This document shows positions 25,436 to 34,273 of a stretch of 64,000 nucleotides of DNA, in pieces; position 1 is the first letter of the stretch; the number at the start of each line of letters is the position of its first letter. The stretch comes from Psychrobacillus sp044762655 (GTDB taxonomy: Bacteria; Bacillota; Bacilli; Bacillales_A; Planococcaceae): NCBI RefSeq assembly GCF_044762655.1, contig NZ_JBIWER010000001.1:744001-808000 (forward strand), written 5' to 3'. The position numbers and the translations under genes were made by a program. The notes under the pieces were generated by a model. It made no database searches. It had not been told where the DNA came from and saw only the letters and a program-made list of their open reading frames with translations.

Positions 25436-25834
25436 ATGGCCATTGGGGATCATTTGCGTGAGTATCGTGAAAAATTAGACATTACACAAATAGAAGCTGC
25501 TAAACTTTTAGGTATTGATCATTCCGCTTTATCAAAATATGAAAAAGGCGACCTTGGAATTTCCATAGAGCTACTTTTGAAAATAAAAGAAAAATATAAG
25601 ATTCCAGATGACCAATTTTTATTTATGCTTCAGGATAAGCGCTACAAAAGTGAAGATCCAATAATAGAGGCAAGGGAAAGCAAAGCAAGATACATAGAAA
25701 CCTTTCAGGATGAATACGTGAACGAGGTTATCCATTTGAAAGAATATCGAGATTTTACGATGGATATCGTTAATTTTGCAAAGACTGACAAAGAACGAAG
25801 AAAATATATAATAAATCGTTTGAAAACAGACTAA
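25436..25834 (+). CDS. XRE-family transcriptional regulator
   Basis: A 132-residue protein with an N-terminal Cro/C1-type helix-turn-helix: LREYREKLDITQIEAAKLLG then DHSALSKYEKGDLGIS (residues about 6-45). The remaining 85 residues are helical and charged. The ATG at 25436 is preferred over one two codons earlier because GGAGG then lies seven bases upstream. Plus strand, single gene with its own terminator. Target genes are unknown. Confidence 0.85.
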   Translation: MAIGDHLREYREKLDITQIEAAKLLGIDHSALSKYEKGDLGISIELLLKIKEKYKIPDDQFLFMLQDKRYKSEDPIIEARESKARYIETFQDEYVNEVIHLKEYRDFTMDIVNFAKTDKERRKYIINRLKTD

Positions 25835-25868
25835 AGCCTTTACTTACATTGATAAGTAAGGCTTTTTC
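25834..25868 (+). terminator. Terminator after the XRE gene
   Basis: Stem AAGCC-TTACTTA/TAAGTAA-GGCTT with a one-base bulge and a six-base loop, then TTTTTC. Confidence 0.85.
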
Positions 25869-25933
25869 TGTTGTAACTAAGCCTTTTAGTCAATTTGTTT
25901 TAGGTTCGGCTTTTAATAAGCAGTTTTTATAAG

Positions 25934-25939
25934 TATAAT
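25934..25939 (+). promoter_or_regulatory. -10 element for the SWIM-SNF2 operon
   Basis: A perfect TATAAT 35 bases before the TTG start of the SWIM gene; the -35 region (TTTTAA) is poor. It overlaps an in-frame ATG, which argues against that ATG being the start codon. Confidence 0.5.
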
Positions 25940-25973
25940 GGAAGGAAAGCCTTTTTTCTTAGGAGAGATCCGT

Positions 25974-27554
25974 TTGAACCTTACTTCTTATCAAAAACTC
26001 GCAACCCATTACAATAAACATATTCACCAATCTATGGATACGATTGCTAAAAAGCTACATCCTGCTTTACTGGAGGACGAGGAGCTTGTTCGTCGTGCCA
26101 CTTTTTTTGTGCGTAACGGTGCAGTTTCTATTACGAATTATTACCCTCAGGAGCATCGAGTCGATTTTACGATTCGCGATGTGACGAATATTGAAGTGAA
26201 CTATCACATTACAAAAGATAATTTCCACTGCCCTTGTCCAATTCATAAGCCATGCAGACATATTGTGGCTGCTGTTTTTTATTTGTACCAACAAAATGAG
26301 TCCTTGTCTTCGTGGATCTCTGAATGGCGCTCACAAGCTGACCAGATCCAGCTAACTTTGTTAAAAGATGAACGTAGTCCGAGAAGCTGGGATATTTTAG
26401 TCGAAAATTTTTTCCGTAAATTTATTGCTAATTACCCACCTACCAGTTTTTATTTACTTGAATTTGCTATTCACGATTTGAAATCGCAAATTCGAAAGTC
26501 TCGTCCTTTTGAACGCGAGTGGCAGCCTATTTTTGATGTGTATGTGGAGCTTTCTATACTGATCAAGTCTTGGCCATATATTGAACCGCTAGCCCAGTCA
26601 AATATGCAAAATCGTGTGCTTCATTTTTTAAATGATTACCTTGATGAGCTAAATGACCATTTAAACCAGTTATCCTCGAAACCGCGTATGTTTGCAGCTG
26701 ATCCATTTTACGATGAAATAATGGAGCGCATTCACCATTTTTACTTTGATATGGAAAACCTAGTACATTATCGAAAGCAAGTATATCTGTCCTTTTGGGA
26801 TGCACTCGTAACAGATAAAAATAAAAGAATGCAGGAAGTAAAATTTTTAGAGTCACTGGATACTGTAGAAGACGAAGTACCATTAAACATGGTGCTGCCA
26901 TACTTTTACCTGACATTGTCTATGACCGATGAATTACTTTTAGCGGCCGAACAAATGGAGGGAAACCAGTTACTTGCATGGATCGAAGTGTGTGAAAAGG
27001 CGCTTCAGACTGGCAAAAAAGAATTAGGTTCAAACTTGGCTCGAAAGCTACTACCTCATGTTTCCTATTACTTAAATGAAGTAGTACAGAATCCATCTCG
27101 CGTTATACTTATCCGAAGATTAGAGCTTTTGTTTGAAACTGTTCAGCTGCATCCTACGGAGTTAGAAAATGTATATCAATCCTTTGGACTGTATGGCTTA
27201 CAGTCATATTCGAACTTACTGATTAAGGAAAAGCGTTACTATGATTGGATGGCTCTCCATCAATCAGCTAACTCCTCCTTGGAGTATGCAGAGGCATGTG
27301 GACTTTCGGTTGTAAAGGAAGAAGCACCAGAAATTTTACTTCCACTTTATCATCACTATGCAATGCGTTTCATCCAAGAGAAAAATCGCTATAGTTATAA
27401 GCAGGCTGTTCGAATTTGGAAAAAAATGAAACAGGTTGCTAAAAAATCAAACGACACTGATTACTGGAATGCTTACGTAGAAAATGTTCGTGAAAAGTAT
27501 CGCCGCCTTCGTGCACTGCAACAAGAAATAGAGAAAGGAAACCTACCACTATGA
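25974..27554 (+). CDS. ywqB: SWIM zinc-finger protein (YwqB-like)
   Basis: A 526-residue protein with a SWIM-type zinc finger: Cys86-X-Cys88, then Cys94-X-His96 in the CPCPIHKPCRH segment. The rest is helical. SWIM proteins of this type pair with SNF2 helicases and may guide them to DNA or protein targets. TTG at 25974 is chosen because GGAG lies eight bases upstream and the earlier ATG coincides with the -10 box. The stop overlaps the helicase start (ATGA), as for ywqB-ywqA in B. subtilis. Confidence 0.88.
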   Translation: MNLTSYQKLATHYNKHIHQSMDTIAKKLHPALLEDEELVRRATFFVRNGAVSITNYYPQEHRVDFTIRDVTNIEVNYHITKDNFHCPCPIHKPCRHIVAAVFYLYQQNESLSSWISEWRSQADQIQLTLLKDERSPRSWDILVENFFRKFIANYPPTSFYLLEFAIHDLKSQIRKSRPFEREWQPIFDVYVELSILIKSWPYIEPLAQSNMQNRVLHFLNDYLDELNDHLNQLSSKPRMFAADPFYDEIMERIHHFYFDMENLVHYRKQVYLSFWDALVTDKNKRMQEVKFLESLDTVEDEVPLNMVLPYFYLTLSMTDELLLAAEQMEGNQLLAWIEVCEKALQTGKKELGSNLARKLLPHVSYYLNEVVQNPSRVILIRRLELLFETVQLHPTELENVYQSFGLYGLQSYSNLLIKEKRYYDWMALHQSANSSLEYAEACGLSVVKEEAPEILLPLYHHYAMRFIQEKNRYSYKQAVRIWKKMKQVAKKSNDTDYWNAYVENVREKYRRLRALQQEIEKGNLPL

Positions 27555-30262
27555 CTCAACCTTTATCTATTACGAAAGAATTTTCTTTAAACATTCAACC
27601 TTTAGAAAACGGTCAGTTCCGCTTAGTTTCGATAAATATACCTGCTGAAAAGTGGGTACCATCTCTATATTTGAATCATCGAGAAAGCTTTTTTGGCCTC
27701 AATGCTCAAGTTGAAGACAATGCACTAACTGCCACTCCCGTTGAATTAGTTGAACTTTTTTCTAGAAAAATGAATCCCTTCACCCTGTTTAACGGTGTCA
27801 ATGAAGACTCTAATAAATGGTTAGATACATTTAAGGAGACAGCTAAAGTTTGGTCAACTCCCGACTTATGGAATTTGATAATTGTAGAAGGAAATGAACT
27901 TAAAGTTACTGCTCCAATAGAGGAAAGTGGTCAAATACTCCTTGTGAATGCTGTTAAACAAAAGCTATTCCAAGCAGGGCTATCGATGGAAGACATAGAA
28001 CCTCTTATACCATTTTTCCAACAAGGTGGCTGGCCAATTAAGTCTCAAGCAGCTCATCCAAGCTTATTGGTTGCACTAAGATTGTCAGAACCAGAGGCAA
28101 TGGAGGATACATGGCAGCTTGAAACAGTGGTACGTGGGAAGAAAAGCAGTGTTTATTGGACACCTGCATTCCGCAAGAAATCGTTGCCCATCAGTCAAGC
28201 ATTACCTGATAAGTGGGTTGAATTTAGTGATTTTATAAAGGAAACACAGTCGAAAATGTTTTCACTTATTTCCTCCATCGATCAAACAAATAATGAAGCA
28301 TTCTATTCTTCTACATTAACTGATGAAGAAGTTCGGATGTTTCTTCGTGATGATTTAGTCAAACTACAAGCACTCGGCTTTGAGATTGTACTACCAGCAT
28401 GGCTAAAGGCAGTAAAAGACACAAAAATGCGTGTTAAAACAATCGCGAAGACTGCCAATTCATATAAAACTGCTGCCGGTCTAAATGAAATATTGCAATT
28501 TAACTGGAGTTTTTCCTTGAACGGCCAAGAAATTTCAGCCGATGAGTTTCAACAGATGGTAAATGAAAATCGTTCCTTTATACAAGCTGGTAATGAATGG
28601 TTCCGAATCGACTCAGCTTGGATGCATGAAGTTCGTGAGCTTATAAGAAAATCAGAGGATGAGAATTGGACTGTGAAAGAGTTGCTGTTCCGTGAAATTC
28701 CTGAAGAGCTTGCATTAGCACTAGACGACGAAGAGGAAGACGATGTGGATCCATTATTTGAATTTGAGATGCAAAAATCATTGCAAACTCTTATGACACA
28801 GCTGTCTGAGAAAAAAGGGTTCCCTTCCGTGGAAGTTTCACCTAATTTATTGACGACTTTACGCCCTTATCAGCAACAAGGACTAGAATGGCTTGTCTTT
28901 ATGCGTAATGAAAAATTTGGTGCCTGCCTCGCAGATGATATGGGTCTCGGAAAAACGGTTCAATTAATATCATACTTACTGCATGTACATGAAAATACTG
29001 AGCAACCAACACCTTCGCTCATTATTTGCCCTACTTCCGTGTTAGGAAACTGGCAAAAAGAAATTGCGAAGTTTGCTCCTTCTCTTAAAGTGCAGACACA
29101 TTATGGATCATCTCGTACAAAAGAAATTGATATGACAAGTGATGTCGTCCTCACTACATTTGGAACTGCAATGCAGGATATTGATTCGCTTTCTGAAATT
29201 ATGTGGACCAGCATTACTTTGGATGAGGCACAGAACATTAAAAATATGCATACTAAGCAATCACGTGCTATACGTAAGTTAACTGGTGGTCATCACATTG
29301 CGCTTACTGGTACACCTGTGGAAAATAGATTATCGGAGCTATGGTCTATTTTTGACTTTATCCATAAAGGTTATTTAGGTTCGTTCCGTAAATTCCAAGA
29401 AAACTATATAGCACTGATTGAACGAGATAATTCCGAAGCAACTAAACATAAATTACGAGTGAAAATTCAACCTTTCCTATTAAGAAGAACGAAACAGGAT
29501 CCCGAACTTCAGCTTAACTTGCCAGAAAAGTTGGAGCAACGAGAGTACTGTGCACTTACTACAGAGCAGGCAGCTTTATATGAATCACTAATACAAGAAA
29601 CCGTTAGTAAGCTCGATACACTTACAGGTTTTGAGAAAAAAGGTCTCATTCTCAAAATGTTAAGCAAGCTTAAACAGCTTTGTAATCACCCTGCACTCTA
29701 TTTAAAAGAGCCCTTTGATGATGCTGAGGATATGCTAGAGCGTTCAGAGAAGCTCGCTCAAATTGTTTCGCTTGCTGGTGAAATTGCAGCTCGCGGTGAG
29801 CAATGTCTCATCTTCACTCAATATATTGGGATGGGTCATTTACTGCAGCATTGTTTAACAGAGCTTTATGAAATTGATGCGCCATTTTTGACTGGAAGTA
29901 TGCCTAAAAATCAGCGTGATCATTTGGTGGAAGCTTTCCAAGCAAAAGAATTTCCTGTATTCCTCTTGTCGCTAAAAGCTGGTGGTACTGGATTAAACTT
30001 AACGGCAGCAAGCCATGTGCTTCACGCCGATCGTTGGTGGAATCCTGCTGTTGAGAACCAAGCAACTGATCGTGCATATCGTATCGGACAGACTAACTTT
30101 GTTCATGTCCATAAGTTCATCACAATTGGAACGATTGAAGAAAAAATTGATAAGCTCCTAGTTGAAAAACAGTCGCTATCTGAGGAATTGATCCATTCAA
30201 GTCAGTGGATCACAGAAATGTCGGATAATGACATAAAAGATTTACTAACACTTTCTATTTAA
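27551..30262 (+). CDS. ywqA: SNF2-family DNA helicase/translocase (YwqA-like)
   Basis: A 903-residue SWI2/SNF2 ATPase. The N-terminal 430 residues include the bacterial SNF2-associated domain (NGQEISADEFQQMVNE). The Walker A motif DDMGLGKT lies near 463-470, the DEAQ box near 558-561, TGTPVENRLSELWSIFDF follows, and the C-terminal helicase motifs include SLKAGGTGLNL and ATDRAYRIGQ. Likely remodels protein-DNA complexes. It is coupled to the SWIM gene by a four-base overlap and ends at a strong terminator. Confidence 0.93.
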   Translation: MTQPLSITKEFSLNIQPLENGQFRLVSINIPAEKWVPSLYLNHRESFFGLNAQVEDNALTATPVELVELFSRKMNPFTLFNGVNEDSNKWLDTFKETAKVWSTPDLWNLIIVEGNELKVTAPIEESGQILLVNAVKQKLFQAGLSMEDIEPLIPFFQQGGWPIKSQAAHPSLLVALRLSEPEAMEDTWQLETVVRGKKSSVYWTPAFRKKSLPISQALPDKWVEFSDFIKETQSKMFSLISSIDQTNNEAFYSSTLTDEEVRMFLRDDLVKLQALGFEIVLPAWLKAVKDTKMRVKTIAKTANSYKTAAGLNEILQFNWSFSLNGQEISADEFQQMVNENRSFIQAGNEWFRIDSAWMHEVRELIRKSEDENWTVKELLFREIPEELALALDDEEEDDVDPLFEFEMQKSLQTLMTQLSEKKGFPSVEVSPNLLTTLRPYQQQGLEWLVFMRNEKFGACLADDMGLGKTVQLISYLLHVHENTEQPTPSLIICPTSVLGNWQKEIAKFAPSLKVQTHYGSSRTKEIDMTSDVVLTTFGTAMQDIDSLSEIMWTSITLDEAQNIKNMHTKQSRAIRKLTGGHHIALTGTPVENRLSELWSIFDFIHKGYLGSFRKFQENYIALIERDNSEATKHKLRVKIQPFLLRRTKQDPELQLNLPEKLEQREYCALTTEQAALYESLIQETVSKLDTLTGFEKKGLILKMLSKLKQLCNHPALYLKEPFDDAEDMLERSEKLAQIVSLAGEIAARGEQCLIFTQYIGMGHLLQHCLTELYEIDAPFLTGSMPKNQRDHLVEAFQAKEFPVFLLSLKAGGTGLNLTAASHVLHADRWWNPAVENQATDRAYRIGQTNFVHVHKFITIGTIEEKIDKLLVEKQSLSEELIHSSQWITEMSDNDIKDLLTLSI

Positions 30263-30275
30263 TAATGTTTTTTTT

Positions 30276-30318
30276 AAACCCTGACCAAGAAAATTTTTGG
30301 TCAGGGTTTTCTCTTTTG
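30276..30318 (+). terminator. Terminator after the SNF2 gene
   Basis: A 13-bp perfect stem (AAACCCTGACCAA/TTGGTCAGGGTTT) with an 8-base loop followed by a T-rich run. Confidence 0.9.
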
Positions 30319-30353
30319 ATAATCATTGAAGAAGATTGCGGTCTTTTCAATCA

Positions 30354-30749
30354 TTAAACTGGTAGTTGGTTTGATGGTATTACTGGAAATTCAAAATCAC
30401 TCTCATTATTTTTATTTTGCTGTTGTTCCGCTTCCTCGCCTCGCTTCTTTGTTGCTAAAAATCGTATGTCCTCCACAACTATTTCCGTCACGAAAACCCT
30501 CGCTCCTGCTTCTTTTTCATACGATCTTGTATTAAGTCTACCTGTTATCCCGACAAGAGACCCTTTACCACAATATTTGACGGTTGTTTCAGCGAGCTTC
30601 CCCCAAATGGTGCATAACACAAAGTCCGCTTCGTCATTTTTATAGCTTTTATTCACCGCGACTACGAAATTCGTTTGCATTCTCCCCTCAGAAAAATGCT
30701 TTAATTGTGGAGATTTCGTCATACGTCCAATTATCGAAACAGTGTTCAA
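30354..30749 (-). CDS. ssbB: Single-stranded DNA-binding protein (SsbB-like)
   Basis: A 131-residue OB-fold protein: VSIIGRMTKSPQLKHF at the start, then DFVLCTIWGKLAE and GITGRLNTRSYE. The C-terminus lacks the DDDIPF-type acidic tip of SsbA, as in the competence-related SsbB (YwpH), and the location matches ywpH. The TTG start at 30749 has AAGGAGGTG at good spacing; the ATG-like starts upstream do not. Confidence 0.85.
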   Translation of the reverse strand: MNTVSIIGRMTKSPQLKHFSEGRMQTNFVVAVNKSYKNDEADFVLCTIWGKLAETTVKYCGKGSLVGITGRLNTRSYEKEAGARVFVTEIVVEDIRFLATKKRGEEAEQQQNKNNESDFEFPVIPSNQLPV

Positions 30750-30960
30750 TCTGTCACCTCCTTTAGGTTCATTAGCCCTATCATACTGATGGAACAAATT
30801 GTTGGCAAAAGCTCACAATTCTATTTCGAAGTCATTTTCCCACACAAAATTAAATTTCTGAAACCCAATTTCTTTTAACCTCCCTCTATTACAGCCTTTT
30901 AAATTTTCAATAATGCTATTTTTGTAGTTTGTACTAATATTTTTTCCACTGTACTTGCTA

Positions 30961-30969
30961 TGCTATAAT
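30961..30969 (+). promoter_or_regulatory. Extended -10 promoter of ywpF
   Basis: TGCTATAAT, an extended -10 sequence 37 bases before the ywpF ATG; the -35 region is T-rich and weak. Confidence 0.6.
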
Positions 30970-31006
30970 GGATACTAATTAATGCTTTTCCAAAGGGGAT
31001 TTGTGC

Positions 31007-31435
31007 ATGAAAACGTTCAAAATGATTTCAGTTAGTATTGTTTCGGACCAAGAAGAAATGCCAATTAACATTGAAGATGGTATTGTAATTAACCAAGAAA
31101 ATTCAAGTCGTTCTTGGATTTTAGAACTTTTTACCGATCAAAAATACGAAACTTATTTTAATGAATTAAAGAAATCCAATGATGTATATGATGTAAAAGT
31201 TATTATCTCTTACCCAGAAAACGAGCCCGCTCATTTTGAAGTGGTAACCTATTCGGTGAAACAAATTGGCGACCATCTTTCCGTCCTGCTCAAGGGTACA
31301 TTGAAGCGAGCAAGAAGAAAATATGCAGAGTCCTTGCTTGCAGAGTTGATCGAGGATGGTTTAACTGGCGAGGAATTGCTTGCTAAATTTGAAAGTGATA
31401 TGAAAATACGCCCTGCTTTGCGGAAGGATCAATAG
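31007..31435 (+). CDS. ywpF: YwpF-like protein
   Basis: A 142-residue soluble protein of the YwpF family (unknown function). The start MKTFKMISVSIVSDQEE and the internal DGIVINQENSSRSWILELF match what I know of that family, and the position beside ssbB matches B. subtilis. AAGGGG lies eight bases before the ATG at 31007. Plus strand with its own promoter and terminator, opposite to the flanking genes. Confidence 0.8.
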   Translation: MKTFKMISVSIVSDQEEMPINIEDGIVINQENSSRSWILELFTDQKYETYFNELKKSNDVYDVKVIISYPENEPAHFEVVTYSVKQIGDHLSVLLKGTLKRARRKYAESLLAELIEDGLTGEELLAKFESDMKIRPALRKDQ

Positions 31436-31446
31436 TTATTTGGCTG

Positions 31447-31482
31447 AAAATCCCTGTAATTTATTTAACAGGGATTTTTTTG
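31447..31482 (+). terminator. Terminator after ywpF
   Basis: Stem AAAATCCCTGT/ACAGGGATTTT with a 10-base loop and a T-run. Confidence 0.9.
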
Positions 31483-31537
31483 TTGAGGGTATCATTCTAT
31501 ACAAGTCGAAAACTGATTAACAGCGGTAGTATGACGG

Positions 31538-31630
31538 TTACTCTCGTTCAGGAATAGATTACTCGCTCTACTCCAGTCGTTACGCTTGCTCCACCGATAT
31601 TTACTTGCTTTCAAGAGCCTTTTACTCGTG
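31538..31630 (+). repeat. Phased TTACTCTCG-like array, exact 21-bp period, five copies
   Basis: Nine-base motifs beginning TTAC start at 31538, 31559, 31580, 31601 and 31622, each exactly 21 bases apart: TTACTCTCG, TTACTCGCT, TTACGCTTG, TTACTTGCT, TTACTCGTG. Intervening bases differ. It lies between the ywpF terminator and a bidirectional terminator, in a stretch without genes. Confidence 0.8.
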
Positions 31631-31652
31631 AAGAACCAGGATTTTTATCAAT

Positions 31653-31695
31653 AAAAAAATGCTGACCCTAAATTTTAGGAGTCAGCATTTTCTTT
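31653..31695 (-). terminator. Bidirectional terminator after the Asn-rich lipoprotein gene
   Basis: An 11-bp perfect stem AAAATGCTGAC/GTCAGCATTTT with runs of A and T on the outer flanks, so it can act on either strand; it immediately follows the minus-strand lipoprotein gene. Confidence 0.85.
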
Positions 31696-31705
31696 TGTTC
31701 AACAA

Positions 31706-32056
31706 TTATTTAATATTGTTTTTATTATTTATTAATTCGTCATTGTTATTAGTAACTCCTGGTTCTTTAATCCATTTACCGTCATTTGGTACGTTGCCAT
31801 TGCCATTATTAATGGTTCCGTTATCGTTAATTCCATTGTTCAATGTTCCATCGTTGATTGTTCCATCGTTTAATGTTCCATTGCCATGGCCGTTGTCATT
31901 CATCCCGTTGTTTGTATTCGGGGATGGTGTGTTTATATCGTTACGTACATCCTCCATCGGGGTCTCATTGTTGTTAGGAATCGCATTGTCACGATTATTA
32001 CACCCTACCAATAATAACGAACTTAGAGCTACAGCGGGAATGACTTTTTTCCACAT
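31706..32056 (-). CDS. Asn/Gly-repeat lipoprotein
   Basis: A 116-residue predicted lipoprotein with lipobox LLVGC (Cys19). The mature part is dominated by short Asn-Asp-Gly repeats such as NDGTLNDGTINDGTLNNG and ends in Asn/Lys. Such low-complexity lipoproteins occur in Planococcaceae; no function is known. A ribosome site GGAGG precedes the ATG. The repeats evolve by unequal copying, so length may vary between strains. Confidence 0.75.
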   Translation of the reverse strand: MWKKVIPAVALSSLLLVGCNNRDNAIPNNNETPMEDVRNDINTPSPNTNNGMNDNGHGNGTLNDGTINDGTLNNGINDNGTINNGNGNVPNDGKWIKEPGVTNNNDELINNKNNIK

Positions 32057-32144
32057 AAAATAATTCCTCCTTTCTTGATATCGTCGTCACTTTTTTGTGA
32101 CTTACGATAGGTTATCCAAGAAAAAAGGAACTATCCTATGGCAA

Positions 32145-32534
32145 CTATGCCTGTTTTTGCATTTCTTTTAGAAGCGATTCAACGTATAATGCTTCTGCTT
32201 TACAGCCATATTTATATTGGGTACCTAATTTGTCTTGCATTATTTCAATTGATGCAATCAAGTCTTCGTTCACGGGCTCTGATAAAATCTTCTCGATGGA
32301 AGCGTTTATTTTTAGCGCTATTTCTTCATGGAACTCTGGACTTTCTTTTATCACTTTTGGTACTTTTTCAAACCAAGTGGCAGATTCGACAATATATAAT
32401 TGCCAACTCTTTACAAAGTCTTCAATATTAAAAAGTTCTTCATCCCAACTAATATTTGTCATATATATTTCAAATGCCTTAGTTATGGATCTGGTAATAC
32501 TACTTTTAATACCTGACGATAACTCATTATACAT
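32145..32534 (-). CDS. Hypothetical helical protein, possibly YwpG-like
   Basis: A 129-residue, largely helical cytoplasmic protein without a recognised motif. Its place between ywpF/ssbB-type genes and fabZ, and its size, resemble ywpG (DipA) of B. subtilis, but I cannot confirm this from sequence. GGAGG is 11 bases before the ATG. Confidence 0.6.
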   Translation of the reverse strand: MYNELSSGIKSSITRSITKAFEIYMTNISWDEELFNIEDFVKSWQLYIVESATWFEKVPKVIKESPEFHEEIALKINASIEKILSEPVNEDLIASIEIMQDKLGTQYKYGCKAEALYVESLLKEMQKQA

Positions 32535-32621
32535 GAAGTATAAAACCTCCTACATTAATACAACGCCTAACTATTTCTAAATAATTAACTTATTTTATAA
32601 GATATAACTACATATTGCAAA

Positions 32622-33062
32622 TTATTGCTTTTCCACAACAGGTCCAAGTGCAAACAGTATATCTGCTTCACATACTAATTCTCCATCTACTGTTGCTATT
32701 CCGTGACCTTTTCCCATTGCTCCACGAAGCTTTGTCAATTCAACCTCTAGTTTCAATTGGTCTCCTGGCTTCACTTGTCGTTTAAATCGACAATTATCAA
32801 TTCCAGTAAAGAATGCGAGTCTTCCTTTGTTTTCTGGAATTTGAAGAACAGCGACAGCTCCGATTTGAGCAAGAGCCTCTACGATAAGTACGCCGGGCAT
32901 TACTGGATATCCTGGAAAATGACCATTGAAGAATTCTTCGTTAATCGTTACATTTTTTAATCCTACCGCACGCTTTCCTTCTTCAACTTCTAGAATTTTA
33001 TCTATCATAAGAAACGGATAACGATGCGGTAAAATTGCTTGAATTTGCTCTGTTGTTAACAT
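32622..33062 (-). CDS. fabZ: 3-hydroxyacyl-[acyl-carrier-protein] dehydratase FabZ
   Basis: Hot-dog-fold dehydratase of type II fatty acid synthesis. LPHRYPFLMIDKI is at the N-terminus and the catalytic helix region reads FNGHFPGYPVMPGVLIVEA, with the active-site His and, further on, the Glu. The ATG at 33062 with GGAGG eight bases upstream gives 146 residues, the family length. Confidence 0.95.
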   Translation of the reverse strand: MLTTEQIQAILPHRYPFLMIDKILEVEEGKRAVGLKNVTINEEFFNGHFPGYPVMPGVLIVEALAQIGAVAVLQIPENKGRLAFFTGIDNCRFKRQVKPGDQLKLEVELTKLRGAMGKGHGIATVDGELVCEADILFALGPVVEKQ

Positions 33063-33086
33063 GGAATCATCCTCCAAAAATCTTTA

Positions 33087-33365
33087 TTACTTGCCATCTT
33101 TAATATCAATTATATGCTGGTATGTATCCCATTTTAAGGCGTCCTTTGGTTCACCATCACCAAGTACGCCATAACCAAACATTAGTCCTGTTATTGCTGC
33201 TCCAGCTAAGATTAGAATTACGAGTAGTATGCGCAACCATATAGGAAACATGCGGATTTGAACCCACTTTGTTGTTCCAGTCTGTTGCGCTTGTTCGTGT
33301 GCCTTTTCTTGTTCTTTTTCTAATCTTCGCTGTTGTCTAGCAGAAATTTTACTTTCTTCTGTCAT
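33087..33365 (-). CDS. EpuA-family small membrane protein
   Basis: A 92-residue protein with a charged helical N-terminus, one membrane helix (about 43-63) and a short outer tail. This is the EpuA family, often mislabelled RNA polymerase beta subunit. AAGGAG is eight bases before the ATG at 33365. It lies between fabZ and flhP. Confidence 0.75.
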   Translation of the reverse strand: MTEESKISARQQRRLEKEQEKAHEQAQQTGTTKWVQIRMFPIWLRILLVILILAGAAITGLMFGYGVLGDGEPKDALKWDTYQHIIDIKDGK

Positions 33366-33389
33366 AAACACAACTCCTTACACGCATAA

Positions 33390-34229
33390 TTATCGAATGC
33401 CATTAATAAGTCCCAGCATTTGGTCCGCAATAGTGATGGAACGAGCATTGAACTGATAAGAACGTTGCGCTGTCATAAGATCAGTCATTTCTTTCGATGT
33501 ATCTACGTTAGATAACTCTAACATACCATTTGCTATTGCTATTTCACCACGGTCTGCACCTTGTAAATCTGTCATAATATCCTCTGCGTTTAAACCTAAC
33601 TGTTCTAGGTTATTTGGCATTGCAATATAAGTTGCAGATAAATGAACCATCGCATTCGGCTTTTGTAGCACTGAAACCGCTAATTCACGTTGCTGTGTAG
33701 TACCGTTTGGATATGTAGCCGTTAAAATCCCTGTTTCATTTACACTAAAGTCCGTAACACCATCAGGGATAGTAATTGCTAGTCCATCAGCATCAGCCAC
33801 AGGATAACCATCCCCATTCACTAGCATAAGCTGGCCATTTTCCATCGGAGAAACATAAAAGGCTCCTTGACGGGTATATGCTGTTTGCTGTCCATCTTCA
33901 CCATTTGGCATAAGCACATTAAAATATTGCTTTGGCTCTTGAAAAGCAAAGTCTAAATTACGATCTGTCGATTGGAGACTACCTTGCTTCCAGTTCATTT
34001 GCGTTTGTGCAAGTGCTGCACCAACGCCATAGCGAATCCCAGTAGGAGAATCTCGTTCTACACGATCTAATTTATCGTTATTATATTGTTGATATAATAA
34101 TTCTTGGAATTTTGCATCCTTCGCTTTGTAGCCATGGGTACTTGTATTTGAAAGGTTGTTTCCAATAATATCTATTTGACTTTGCAGTTGCGACATCGTA
34201 TTCGTCGCTGTAATCATCGTGCGTAGCAT
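33390..34229 (-). CDS. flhP: Flagellar hook-basal body protein FlhP (FlgG family)
   Basis: A 279-residue rod/hook-family protein. The N-terminal ATNTMSQLQSQIDIIGNNLSN and the C-terminal SNVDTSKEMTDLMTAQRSYQ are the paired helical motifs of FlgF/FlgG proteins, with a beta-rich centre. The order flhO-flhP next to mbl is the B. subtilis arrangement. Distal-rod function is inferred from that homology. Confidence 0.92.
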   Translation of the reverse strand: MLRTMITATNTMSQLQSQIDIIGNNLSNTSTHGYKAKDAKFQELLYQQYNNDKLDRVERDSPTGIRYGVGAALAQTQMNWKQGSLQSTDRNLDFAFQEPKQYFNVLMPNGEDGQQTAYTRQGAFYVSPMENGQLMLVNGDGYPVADADGLAITIPDGVTDFSVNETGILTATYPNGTTQQRELAVSVLQKPNAMVHLSATYIAMPNNLEQLGLNAEDIMTDLQGADRGEIAIANGMLELSNVDTSKEMTDLMTAQRSYQFNARSITIADQMLGLINGIR

Positions 34230-34273
34230 TTCAGCCTACCTCTTTTCGTTGTTAAAGCTTTTTTAAAGCTCTT

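Noticed and set aside
33087..33365. RNA polymerase beta subunit label for the small EpuA-family protein
   Set aside because: The 92-residue single-helix membrane protein has no similarity to RpoB; the label is a known annotation artefact of the family.
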